64,000 nt of DNA from an uncultured Clostridia bacterium (GTDB lineage: Bacteria; Bacillota; Clostridia; TANB77; CAG-465): positions 37,401 through 101,400 of the forward strand of contig CALXEQ010000006.1 in NCBI GenBank assembly GCA_944387375.1, given 5' to 3'. Each line of letters opens with the position of its first letter. Within the stretch, counting starts at the first letter, position 1. Shown here piece after piece: positions 56,212-64,000 of this stretch. The notes beneath the pieces are model-generated. The model was not told where the DNA came from and did not search any database. It saw only the letters and a program-made list of their open reading frames with translations. A program made the translations under genes and the position numbers.

Positions 56212-57948
56212 ATGTGGATTACAGGAGCTGAATTATTTGTAAAAGCGTTAAAAGAAGAAAAAGTAGATACGTTATTTGCTTATCCAGGAGGACAGGCAAT
56301 AGATTTATTTGATGCATTATATAATCAAAATGATATAAATGTAATTTTACCAAGACATGAGCAAGCATTAGTTCATGAAGCTGATGGCTATGCAAGATCA
56401 ACAGGAAAGGTGGGAGTATGCTTAGTAACAAGTGGACCAGGAGCAACAAATCTTGTTACAGGTGTTGCAACAGCAAATTATGATTCTGTTCCACTTGTAT
56501 GTTTTACAGGTCAAGTACCAACACATCTTATAGGAAATGATGCATTTCAAGAAGTTGACACAATAGGCATTATGCGTAGTATATGTAAATATGCAGTAAC
56601 GGTAAGAAAAAGAGAAGATTTGGCAAGAATTATACATAATGCTTTCTATATTGCAAAAAGTGGAAAACCAGGTGTAGTAGTTGTGGATATTCCAAAAGAT
56701 ATACAAGTTGCACTTGGAACAGATGATTATCCAAGTGAAATACATATTAGAGGATATAATCCTAATATTTCTGTTCACATGGGACAAGTAAATAAAGCTA
56801 TGGAGATTTTAGATAAAGCTAAAAAGCCAGTATTTTTAATTGGTGGTGGAGTAAATATTGCTCATGCAAATATAGAGATGACAAAACTTGCAGAGATTAC
56901 AGGTATTCCAGTTATTACTACTATGATGGGAAAAGGTGCTATACCTACAACACATGAGTTGTATATTGGAAATATAGGAATACATGGAAGTTATGCAGCA
57001 AATACTGCAATATCTAATTGTGATGTGTTATTTTCTATAGGAACAAGATTTAATGATAGAATTACTGGAAAAATAGATGAATTTGCTAAGGAAGCAACTA
57101 TAATACATGTAGATATTGATCCTGCTGCAATTTCAAAAAATATTTCGGTAGATATTCCAATAGTTGCAGACGCTAAAATTGCAATAGAAGCGATTATAAA
57201 GAAGGCTAAAAAGTTAGATATAGAGGAGTGGAGAAGAGAAATAAATAATTGGAAAGAAAAATATCCAATTCATATGTCAGATGAAAATGATTCTCTTACA
57301 CCAGAATATGTAGTAAAAACAATAAATAAATTATATAAAAATGCTATAATTACAACAGATGTAGGTCAAAATCAATTATGGACTACTCAGTTTATTGATA
57401 TAGATAATAATAAAAAGCTTCTTACTTCTGGAGGACTTGGTACAATGGGGTATGGACTTCCATCAGCAATAGGAGCAAAGGTTGCTTGCCCGCAAAAAGA
57501 TGTAATATCTATATCTGGTGATGGTGGAATTCAAATGAATATACAAGAACTTGCAACAGCAGTATGTCAAGAATTACCAATTGTCGTATGTATATTAAAT
57601 AATGGATATTTAGGTAATGTTAGACAATGGCAAGAGATGTTTTATAATAAAAGATACTCTTCTACGTGTCTAAGGTATAGAAAATCTTGTGATAAGAATT
57701 GCAAAAATCATGATAAATGTTGTCCTGAATATACACCTAATTTTATAATGCTTGCACAAAGTTATGGTTGTCATGCAATAAGGGTAACTAAAAAGGAAGA
57801 AGTTGAAAAAGCTTTTAAAGAAGCAAAGAAAAATAAAAAAGCTCCTACATTAATAGAGTTTATTATAGATGATAGTTTGAATGTATTACCTATGGTACCA
57901 CCTGGTAATTCACTTGAAGATATGATTATGAAAAAGGAGGTAAACTAA
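56212..57948 (+). CDS. ilvB: Acetolactate synthase large subunit
   Basis: 578 aa. The ThDP enzyme makes acetolactate or acetohydroxybutyrate for Val, Leu and Ile synthesis. Landmarks are FAYPGGQAIDLFDAL, PRHEQALVHEADGYAR with the catalytic glutamate, TSGPGATN, and the ThDP-binding GDGGIQMNIQEL...NNGYLGNVRQWQ. A cysteine-rich insertion (residues 485-506, five Cys) follows QEMFYNKRYSST. The ATG at 56212 follows GGAGGTG; an upstream in-frame ATG lies inside the leader terminator and has no site. Confidence 0.96.
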   Translation: MWITGAELFVKALKEEKVDTLFAYPGGQAIDLFDALYNQNDINVILPRHEQALVHEADGYARSTGKVGVCLVTSGPGATNLVTGVATANYDSVPLVCFTGQVPTHLIGNDAFQEVDTIGIMRSICKYAVTVRKREDLARIIHNAFYIAKSGKPGVVVVDIPKDIQVALGTDDYPSEIHIRGYNPNISVHMGQVNKAMEILDKAKKPVFLIGGGVNIAHANIEMTKLAEITGIPVITTMMGKGAIPTTHELYIGNIGIHGSYAANTAISNCDVLFSIGTRFNDRITGKIDEFAKEATIIHVDIDPAAISKNISVDIPIVADAKIAIEAIIKKAKKLDIEEWRREINNWKEKYPIHMSDENDSLTPEYVVKTINKLYKNAIITTDVGQNQLWTTQFIDIDNNKKLLTSGGLGTMGYGLPSAIGAKVACPQKDVISISGDGGIQMNIQELATAVCQELPIVVCILNNGYLGNVRQWQEMFYNKRYSSTCLRYRKSCDKNCKNHDKCCPEYTPNFIMLAQSYGCHAIRVTKKEEVEKAFKEAKKNKKAPTLIEFIIDDSLNVLPMVPPGNSLEDMIMKKEVN

Positions 57949-58449
57949 ATGGAAAAAAGATGGATAGGTTTATTTGTCGAAAATGAAATAGGTGTACTTG
58001 CTAGAATTTCAGGATTATTTTCTTCCAAATCATATAATATTGAAAGTTTAACAGTTGGTACAACAGAGGATCCTACAGTATCTCGTATGACAATATCTAT
58101 GATTTCAGATGATAAAACTTTTGAACAGATAAAAAAGCAATTAAATAGAAGTGTTGAGGTGATAAAAGTAGTAGATTATACTAATATGACAATACATAGT
58201 AAAGAACTTGTATATATAAAAGTTAATAGCTGTAGCGAAAAAGATAAGGTCGAAATATTTAGGCTATCTGAAATATATAAATTTAAAATAATAGATTATA
58301 ATAAAAAGTCTATTGTAATAGAATGGACAGAGGTAGAATCTAAAATAAATGATTTGATAAAAATATTTCAGGAATCTTTTTTAAACAGAATAGAGGTTGC
58401 ACGTGGTGGAAGTGTTGCAATAGAAGCTATAGGAATATCTAATATATAA
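57949..58449 (+). CDS. ilvN: Acetolactate synthase regulatory (small) subunit
   Basis: 166 aa. The N-terminal ACT domain (FVENEIGVLARISGLFSSKSYNIESLTVG) binds valine for feedback inhibition, and the family text TEDPTVSRMTI and KQLNRSVEVIKVVDYT is present. It begins directly after the ilvB stop, and the AAGGAGG site lies within the end of ilvB, so expression is coupled. No ilvC or ilvD gene is in the window. Confidence 0.96.
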   Translation: MEKRWIGLFVENEIGVLARISGLFSSKSYNIESLTVGTTEDPTVSRMTISMISDDKTFEQIKKQLNRSVEVIKVVDYTNMTIHSKELVYIKVNSCSEKDKVEIFRLSEIYKFKIIDYNKKSIVIEWTEVESKINDLIKIFQESFLNRIEVARGGSVAIEAIGISNI

Positions 58450-58510
58450 TAAGTATAGATAAAAAAGATAAAATAGTATATAATAAATATATATTATTTT
58501 GGAGGTATAT

Positions 58511-59338
58511 ATGGGAAGTGTAAAGCAAGAGTATATAAATAAAACATATAATGCTTTGCTAAATTATCAACAGAATTCATATGCGCAAAGAGAAAGATTT
58601 GAAAATGTAAATTATGGAGTAAATACTCCGATTAATGCAAAAAAGTTAGATGATGTTCCACAAGGAAAAGTAGTTTTAAGTCAAAATGTATTTGAGGAAT
58701 TGCTTAAAGTAAATGATGAATCAGAAAAGGCAAAAGCTGAATTTTCATATTTACTAACAGGTATAACTGAGGGGCAAACAGTTAAGTTTGATAATATTGT
58801 ATGGTGTAGAAATAATGGAGATAAAGCAGAAGCGGATTTTACACCATTATTATCAAATTTAAATTCGTATGTAGATGCTGTTAAAAAACTTGGTGAAAAA
58901 AATGCTGTTGTTTGCAATGGGCATACTCATCCTAAAAATATGTCTTCATATGCTGAAGATTTTTCGTTATATGATATGGCAGGATATATGCAAATGAAAG
59001 AAGATAATAAAGTATTTAAAGATGGTACAATAGATTTATGTGGAGGGATTTTGTCCGATTTAAATTTTAATTTTTGTTTTTATGATGATAAGATGCAGAA
59101 TTTTTATAAATTTAATGATGTTATTTTAGAGCTTGAAACAGGAGAGAAAATTCCTCTTTCTTGTTATGATAGAAAAATTAGTAGAGAAGAATTAGCTAGT
59201 AGAATAAATAATCCTCAAAATCAATTTAGACAAGGACTAAGAGGAAGTGTTTATGATGTACCTGTTGAGCATGAAAATGAAGTTGAAGATAATTCAAGAG
59301 ATAGGAATATAGATAATATAAATAGAAATTATAGATAA
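58511..59338 (+). CDS. JAB/MPN (JAMM-like) metallohydrolase-like protein
   Basis: 275 aa. A JAMM-type zinc site can be read: E77 (KAEFSYLLTG), H138 and H140 with Pro (NGHTHPK), then S152 and D155 (FSLYD). The gap between HxHP and S-x2-D is ten residues instead of the usual six, so the site is atypical. A long N-terminal region (1-50) and a disordered Asp/Asn/Arg tail flank it. No signal peptide. Bacterial JAMM proteins cleave isopeptide-type or small-molecule amide bonds; the substrate is unknown. GGAGG precedes the ATG at 58511. Confidence 0.7.
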   Translation: MGSVKQEYINKTYNALLNYQQNSYAQRERFENVNYGVNTPINAKKLDDVPQGKVVLSQNVFEELLKVNDESEKAKAEFSYLLTGITEGQTVKFDNIVWCRNNGDKAEADFTPLLSNLNSYVDAVKKLGEKNAVVCNGHTHPKNMSSYAEDFSLYDMAGYMQMKEDNKVFKDGTIDLCGGILSDLNFNFCFYDDKMQNFYKFNDVILELETGEKIPLSCYDRKISREELASRINNPQNQFRQGLRGSVYDVPVEHENEVEDNSRDRNIDNINRNYR

Positions 59339-59370
59339 AGAGGCTTGGAATAACCAAGTCTTTTATTTTA
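59337..59370 (+). terminator. Terminator of the JAMM-like gene
   Basis: AGGCTTGG pairs with CCAAGTCT across AATAA and is followed by TTTATTTTAT. Confidence 0.85.
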
Positions 59371-59461
59371 TATACAACAAATAATAACTATAAAGGGCAT
59401 AAAGATAATTGTAAAAGTATAAAAATTATGATAAAATAATCAAGAATTAAGGGGTGAAATA

Positions 59462-60367
59462 ATGCAAGAAAAAGTTAGACCTTTTGTAAAATGGGCTGGT
59501 GGGAAAAGTGGATTATTAAATCAGATTAATAATTATCTTCCTAATGATTTAAAAAATGGAAAAATAAAATGTTATATAGAGCCTTTTGTTGGTGGCGGTG
59601 CGGTTTTAATAGATATTTTACAAAGATTTGAAATGAAAAGAGTTTATGCTTTTGATATAAATCATGAACTAATAAATGCATATAATGTTATAAAAAATGA
59701 TGTTGACGAATTAGTTACAATTTTAAGCATATTACAAAAAGAATATTTAAAATTAAATACTGAGGAAAGAAGAGAATATTATTACAATGAAAGAAAAAAG
59801 TATAACTCATATAGATTAACTGAAAATGAAACTTCAGTATTTAAAGCGGCTGAATTTATATTCTTAAACAAAACATGTTTTAATGGATTGTATAGAGTAA
59901 ATAGAAAAGGAGATTTTAATGTACCAATGGGAACATATAAAAATCCTACCATATGTGATGAAGAAAATTTAAAAGCTTTGTCTAGATTAATTCAAAATGT
60001 TGAGTTTAAGTGTGTAGAATATACAGAAGCTTTAAAATATTCTGATGAAAATACTTTTGTATATTTTGATCCTCCTTATAGACCTTTAAATATTACATCA
60101 GGATTTACTTCATATACAAAAGATGATTTTGATGATGATGATCAAATAGCTTTAGCTAATTTTTTTGAAGAGATTAGTAAAACAAAAGCAAAATTAATGT
60201 TAAGTAATTCTAATCCTAAAAATATAAATAAAAATGACAATTTTTTTGAAGATATCTATAAAGGTTTTAATATTAATGTTGTATATGCTAATAGATGTAT
60301 AAATTCTAAAGCTACAAAAAGAGGAGCAATTTCAGAGTTACTTATTACAAATTATATAAATAATTAA
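59462..60367 (+). CDS. DNA adenine-N6 methyltransferase, Dam/DpnM family
   Basis: 301 aa, alpha-class D12 N6-adenine methyltransferase. FVKWAGGKSGLL (motif X), EPFVGGGAVLIDIL (motif I, SAM binding), FLNKTCFNGLYRVNRKGDFNVPMG and the catalytic DPPY (D203) are in order. Family members methylate GATC, so GATC is the most probable site but is not proven. It pairs with the endonuclease gene 12 bases downstream. AAGGGG precedes the ATG. Confidence 0.93.
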   Translation: MQEKVRPFVKWAGGKSGLLNQINNYLPNDLKNGKIKCYIEPFVGGGAVLIDILQRFEMKRVYAFDINHELINAYNVIKNDVDELVTILSILQKEYLKLNTEERREYYYNERKKYNSYRLTENETSVFKAAEFIFLNKTCFNGLYRVNRKGDFNVPMGTYKNPTICDEENLKALSRLIQNVEFKCVEYTEALKYSDENTFVYFDPPYRPLNITSGFTSYTKDDFDDDDQIALANFFEEISKTKAKLMLSNSNPKNINKNDNFFEDIYKGFNINVVYANRCINSKATKRGAISELLITNYINN

Positions 60368-60379
60368 TGAGGTGATATT

Positions 60380-61651
60380 TTGAAAAAAACAATATCTAAA
60401 CTATGGGAAGAAATATTCAATGATTATGATATATTAAAAGACATAGAAAAGTTTGGCTATTTTAAAATAACAGCCGATCAAATTAGAAAATATAAAGAGC
60501 CTAGATTGATGGCTAAATTTGATTTCTTTAAACAATTACCTAATATATTTAAGGTTAATGGTTTGGGAATTTTGCCAATAAAAAATGGAGAGTATATTAT
60601 TGGGAAGTTTAATTTGTTTGAAAAGTTATCTAACATAAATTACGAAAAATTAGATGTAAAAAAAGTACAATTACCAGAGTTTATTGAAACTATAGATCCA
60701 GATAATATTTATTCTGAAAGTAATGCGTTAAATGTTGCATCATTATCTGGTATGTTTAAAGATGCTTTTAATGAAGAGCTATATGAAACAATACAGGGAA
60801 AAATGAGAACAGGAACTTTTGACTTTAATATTTATTCTGATAATATAGAAAATAAAATAGAGGTTAATGGAGTAGCAATCGAAATTGACGGTGGTTATGA
60901 GACTAGAACTAAAGTTGTATTGGTAGAGGCTAAAAATTATATGCCTGATGATTTTATAATTAGACAATTATATTATCCATATAGACATTGGAAAGATAAG
61001 GTAAATAAAGATATTATTCCTGTTTTCTTTGCATATGATAATGGAATATATAATATGTTTATATATTCTTTTGAGGATTATAATAATTATAATTCTATAA
61101 GATTAAAAAATATAAAAAGATATATGCTTTATAGTAATTTATCTGATATAAAAAAGAAAGACATATTTAAAAATATACATTTAGTAGAAGAATTATCTCA
61201 AAATGAAGTTCCATTACCACAAGCTGATTCATTTTCTAGAGTTATAGGAGTTTTAGAACTTATTAGTAATAATATAAAGACAGCAAAAGATATAGCTAAT
61301 GAATTAGAATTTGATATTAGACAAGGTAAATATTATATTGATGCATTAAGATATATAGGTTTAGTTAAAAAGTCTAATAAACGAGGAGAATACGAGCTTA
61401 CTAATAAAGGTATGGATGTTATAAAAAGTGATGTTAAAATTAGAAATAAGAAGATAATAGAGAATATTATTTGTCATAAACCTTTTTATGAAGTATATAA
61501 TTATTATTTGAAAGAAAATAAAATCCCTCAAAGAGAATATATAAAAAATGTAATCAAAGAAAATATTCCTAATATGGCAGAAGAAACTATTAATCGCAGA
61601 GCAAGTACAATTAGCGGATGGATTCAATGGATAATTAGTGCGCAAATATAA
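60380..61651 (+). CDS. Putative type II restriction endonuclease (PD-(D/E)xK)
   Basis: 423 aa. The catalytic core reads D170 (EIDGG) ... E183-A-K185 (VLVEAKNY), the PD-(D/E)xK signature, preceded by text typical of type II enzymes (SGMFKDAFNEELYETIQGKMRTGTFDF). A winged-helix-like C-terminal region (about 285-360) may read DNA. It starts with TTG after a good GAGGTGAT site, probably to keep expression low relative to the methylase. Its recognition site should match that of the adjacent methyltransferase. Confidence 0.88.
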   Translation: MKKTISKLWEEIFNDYDILKDIEKFGYFKITADQIRKYKEPRLMAKFDFFKQLPNIFKVNGLGILPIKNGEYIIGKFNLFEKLSNINYEKLDVKKVQLPEFIETIDPDNIYSESNALNVASLSGMFKDAFNEELYETIQGKMRTGTFDFNIYSDNIENKIEVNGVAIEIDGGYETRTKVVLVEAKNYMPDDFIIRQLYYPYRHWKDKVNKDIIPVFFAYDNGIYNMFIYSFEDYNNYNSIRLKNIKRYMLYSNLSDIKKKDIFKNIHLVEELSQNEVPLPQADSFSRVIGVLELISNNIKTAKDIANELEFDIRQGKYYIDALRYIGLVKKSNKRGEYELTNKGMDVIKSDVKIRNKKIIENIICHKPFYEVYNYYLKENKIPQREYIKNVIKENIPNMAEETINRRASTISGWIQWIISAQI

Positions 61652-61655
61652 AAAT

Positions 61656-61687
61656 GAATGCATAATAATTGCATTCGTTTTTATTTT
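61656..61687 (+). terminator. Terminator of the restriction-modification operon
   Basis: GAATGCA pairs with TGCATTC across a TAATAAT loop and is followed by GTTTTTATTTT. Confidence 0.88.
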
Positions 61688-61764
61688 ACGTTATTTTTAA
61701 TTGCTTTTTATTGTAATTATTTATATAATTAAGTTAATATAAATTTATAGAAAGGAGGAGCAAT

Positions 61765-62421
61765 ATGGAAACTATTCAAAATAAGTTGTTTGGTAAGACA
61801 TTCTTTTTTATGTTTTTAGGACTTTTAGCATCTGGTATTATTGCATATTATACATATGCATCTGGATTTTATTTAAATATTCTCTTTAATGGCTATTGGG
61901 GCATTTTATTAATTGTAGAACTTGTTGCTGTATTACTATTTAGTCTTTTATTTAGAAAATTACCAGCAGTGGTTGTAAGTATATTGTATTTTGTTTATGC
62001 AATAATTAATGGTGTGACATTGGCATCTATATTTGCAATATATCAAATGTCTTCTATTATATATTTATTTGCAATTTCTGCTATTGCTTTTGCTGTATTA
62101 GGTTTTATTGGGTATAAAACAAAAAAAGATTTGAGTTCATGGGGAATATATATAACGGTATTTTTAATAGCTGGAATTATAATTAGTCTTGTAAATTTAT
62201 TTATAATAAAAAGTTCTATGCTTGATTTAGTAATTGACTGGTTAGTTTTAGCATTGTTTTGTGGTGTTACTATTTATGATATTAATAAAATTAAATTATT
62301 ACAGTCAGTTCCAGAAATCAATCAAGAAAAGATATACATATATTGTGCTATGCAATTATATTTAGACTTTATAAATATTTTCTTACGTATTCTTTCTATT
62401 TTTGGAAAAAGAAGAGATTAG
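61765..62421 (+). CDS. Bax inhibitor-1/YccA family membrane protein
   Basis: 218 aa with seven hydrophobic helices. The conserved C-terminal blocks LALFCGVTIYDINKI and CAMQLYLDFINIFLRIL identify the BI-1 family, whose bacterial member YetJ is a pH-sensitive Ca2+ leak channel. AAAGGAGG precedes the ATG. It is a single-gene unit closed by a terminator. Confidence 0.92.
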   Translation: METIQNKLFGKTFFFMFLGLLASGIIAYYTYASGFYLNILFNGYWGILLIVELVAVLLFSLLFRKLPAVVVSILYFVYAIINGVTLASIFAIYQMSSIIYLFAISAIAFAVLGFIGYKTKKDLSSWGIYITVFLIAGIIISLVNLFIIKSSMLDLVIDWLVLALFCGVTIYDINKIKLLQSVPEINQEKIYIYCAMQLYLDFINIFLRILSIFGKRRD

Positions 62422-62426
62422 AGTAA

Positions 62427-62471
62427 AAATAAAGATAAAAGTAAATTATTCTTTTATCTTTATTTTTTTTT
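62427..62471 (+). terminator. Terminator of the BI-1 family gene
   Basis: The 15-bp stem AAATAAAGATAAAAG / CTTTTATCTTTATTT is followed by a T run. Confidence 0.9.
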
Positions 62472-62595
62472 GTTTAATTAATGTTGTTTGTGAATAATTT
62501 AGTTAATTTTTTAGTTTAAAAATCATTATTTCTTTTAAATATATAGAAAAATTTTAAAGTAATATGATATATAAAAGATAAAAGGAGTGTTTTTT

Positions 62596-63078
62596 ATGTT
62601 TGAAATATATAAAGTAAAAGAAGAGGAAAAAGAAGTAATATATAACTTAATGCAAATATATACTTACGAATTAAGTTTTTATGAAGATGAAACTGTAAGT
62701 TTTAAAATGTTAGATAATGGATTATATAAAATAAGCAAATATGTAGATTTATACTGGAAAGAAGAAAAAAGACATGCCTATATTGTAAAAGTTAATGGTG
62801 AATTGGCAGGATTTGTTTTAGAAAGATTTAACAAAAATGATATGAATGAAATAGCAGAATTTTTTGTATTGCATAAATATAGAAAAATAGGTGTAGGAAC
62901 ATTCATGGCAAATGAGATGTTTAAAAAGTATAAAGGTAAATGGGAGATAAAAACATTATTAAAAAATAAGACAGCACAGAAATTTTGGAGAAAAGTTGTA
63001 AAAAATGCTAGTAATGGAAATTACAATGAAAAATTAACTCAGGAAAATAAAAGATATGGTTTTTATTTTGAAAGTTAA
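62596..63078 (+). CDS. GNAT-family N-acetyltransferase
   Basis: 160 aa. The acetyl-CoA-binding strand-loop reads EIAEFFVLHKYRKIGVGTFMANEMF (V-x-x-x-x-R/Q-x-x-G-x-G/A), followed by KTAQKFWRKVV typical of GNAT helix 4. The substrate is unknown. The ATG at 62596 follows AAAGGAG. Confidence 0.9.
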   Translation: MFEIYKVKEEEKEVIYNLMQIYTYELSFYEDETVSFKMLDNGLYKISKYVDLYWKEEKRHAYIVKVNGELAGFVLERFNKNDMNEIAEFFVLHKYRKIGVGTFMANEMFKKYKGKWEIKTLLKNKTAQKFWRKVVKNASNGNYNEKLTQENKRYGFYFES

Positions 63079-63093
63079 TGTTTCTTAATATTC

Positions 63094-63122
63094 TTGACAC
63101 ATTATGTAATCTGTGTTATAAT
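63094..63122 (+). promoter_or_regulatory. Consensus promoter for the DUF3298-like gene
   Basis: TTGACA (63094-63099) and TATAAT (63117-63122), spacer exactly 17 bases, giving a 5' leader of about 105 bases. Confidence 0.88.
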
Positions 63123-63143
63123 TTTAGCATACTGTAAAGTTTA

Positions 63144-63175
63144 TTTTTCACTTAATAGTGAAAAAGTTTTTCTCT
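63144..63175 (+). terminator. Terminator-like hairpin in the 5' leader
   Basis: TTTTTCACT pairs with AGTGAAAAA around TAAT, followed by GTTTTTCTC. It begins about 15 bases after the predicted transcription start and would attenuate the downstream gene. Confidence 0.6.
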
Positions 63176-63233
63176 TAGTTAATTAGGTTTATGACAAATT
63201 TGACAGTAAATAATTTTTTAGGAGGAAATTAAA

Positions 63234-63807
63234 ATGAAAAAATCAAATTTATTAATTAAGGTAAGTTTACGGAATTATAATTTTTGTATTACTTATTTTT
63301 GTAGCACTTTTTATAGTTAGTTTTATTGTAAATCCTAAATTAGAATATGGAAGTAATTATTCAGTTTTAGTTTACAAAAATTATTTAGAGTCACCAAATG
63401 AAAGTATAAACAATGTAGTTAATACCTTTATAAATGAGCAGGAGAAAAAAGTTATTGACTTAGGATTACCAAAGTATAGTTTTAGCCAGAATTTAGAAAC
63501 TTATCGTATAAATGATAGGATTGTAAGTATATATGTATCGATACTTATTGAATACGATAATAATGGTAATCATACTGAAATTATAAAAAAAGGATTTACA
63601 TTTGATTTGGGAGAAAATAAAGAACTTAAATTTGATGACTTGTTTGATTTAAGGTGTATAAATGATTTAAATATTATACAAATAGATAATTTTGTACTTA
63701 CAAAAAATGCAGTAAAATTAATATATGATGATGGAAGTATAAAAAACATATCTTATAAAAAATTAAAAGAATATAATACATCAAATTTATTAACAAGTGA
63801 AAATTAA
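63234..63807 (+). pseudogene. Anchored DUF3298/RsiV-like protein gene with a frameshift
   Basis: TTTAGGAGG precedes an ATG at 63234 that opens MKKSNLLIKVSL, but this frame soon closes. From base 63271 the +1 frame gives a membrane helix (GIIIFVLLIFVALFIVSFIV) and an exported domain running to TAA at 63807, with no usable start of its own. The exported text (INDRIVSIYVSILIEYDN..FTFDLGENKELKFDDLF..NFVLTKNAVKLIY) resembles the DUF3298 domain of RsiV/PdaC-type proteins. A single-base indel within 63243-63270 explains it, either a real mutation or an assembly error. Confidence 0.75.
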
Positions 63808-63820
63808 AAATTAAACAAGA

Positions 63821-63860
63821 AAAAGAATCATAATTAAAAATAATTATGGTTCTTTTATTA
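63821..63860. terminator. Bidirectional terminator
   Basis: AAAAGAATCATAATTA pairs with TAATTATGGTTCTTTT (one wobble) across AAAA, between convergent genes. Confidence 0.9.
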
Positions 63861-63862
63861 TA

Positions 63863-64000
63863 TTAGTTTTGCTTATCTAAACTATTAATATAATTATTAA
63901 ATTCTTTAAAAGAAAGACCAACCGGTACATCAAAAAATTCTGTTGTAGGTCTATCTTTTCCACCACTTAAATTTATGTAATAAGTTACTATTGTATCAAT
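63863..64000 (-). CDS. C-terminal 45 residues of an unidentified protein (continues beyond window)
   Basis: An open frame enters from the right edge and ends in TAA at 63863. The visible text (TIVTYYINLSGGKDRPTTEFFDVPVGLSFKEFNNYINSL) is too short to identify. The terminator directly after its stop supports it as a real gene. Confidence 0.65.
   Translation of the reverse strand: MDTIVTYYINLSGGKDRPTTEFFDVPVGLSFKEFNNYINSLDKQN

Noticed and set aside
63191..63232. Mini-frame of 13 codons in the leader of the DUF3298-like gene
   Set aside because: No ribosome binding site and no informative codon content; its end is just the Shine-Dalgarno region of the next gene.

Overview
The window is a strongly A+T-rich stretch of a Bacillota (Firmicutes) chromosome, most likely from a spore-forming member of the Clostridia. 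The A+T richness, strong AGGAGG-type ribosome binding sites, type A RNase P RNA, a small SRP RNA, a near-perfect CIRCE operator and an adjacent cwlJ/gerQ spore-germination pair all point that way. I cannot name a species. No prophage, insertion sequence, tRNA, rRNA or CRISPR array is visible. Genes are mostly core or niche-adaptation functions in short operons, usually closed by clear hairpin terminators.

Layout. Bases 1-3.5 kb hold the 3' part of gyrA, an AI-2E family permease and the RNase P RNA. Bases 3.6-9.5 kb hold an unusual ClpX-like ATPase, an F420-ligase-like protein, two small unknowns, an orphan VirD4-type coupling ATPase and an anchored extracytoplasmic protein. Bases 9.5-16 kb hold SRP RNA, dnaX-ybaB-recR, murI, a WalRK-like two-component pair and tatD. 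Bases 16-25 kb hold a TspO-like membrane protein, hpt, a secreted transglutaminase-like protein, a Ca2+ P-type ATPase, a 754-aa unknown with a small coiled-coil partner, and an aminoglycoside-phosphotransferase-family gene interrupted by an in-frame TGA. Bases 25-33 kb hold a DnaJ-like membrane protein, htpG under CIRCE, cyclophilin, a histidine phosphatase and a MacB/FtsX-type ABC exporter. Bases 33-43.6 kb hold threonine aldolase, a GH3 glycosidase flanked by a 203-bp direct repeat, a GT2-GT4 glycosyltransferase, and an amino-acid ABC transporter plus Xaa-His dipeptidase behind a leader peptide with tandem His codons. Bases 43.7-53.8 kb hold gerQ/cwlJ, two ABC-F proteins, a three-gene operon with a HEYRH putative metallopeptidase, and a D,D-carboxypeptidase. 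Bases 53.8-64 kb hold a PLD-nuclease/P-loop ATPase fusion, ilvBN behind a Leu/Val/Ile leader peptide, a JAMM-like protein, a type II restriction-modification pair, a BI-1 family protein, a GNAT acetyltransferase and a frameshifted DUF3298-like gene.

Three themes deserve attention. First, none of about 57 readable stop codons is TGA, and the only TGA that ends an open frame sits inside a gene whose coding signal continues in frame for another 59 codons to a TAA and a terminator. This raises the possibility that UGA is not a normal stop here. Second, several unknown proteins look like parts of undescribed systems: the HEYRH protein with two small partners, the 754-aa protein with a related small partner, the orphan VirD4 cluster, the JAMM-like protein and the PLD-ATPase. 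Third, amino-acid operons appear to be controlled by leader-peptide attenuation (ilvBN, and a putative histidine uptake/dipeptidase operon).

All functional calls come from motif recognition by eye. No database search was run, so family names for divergent proteins are provisional.
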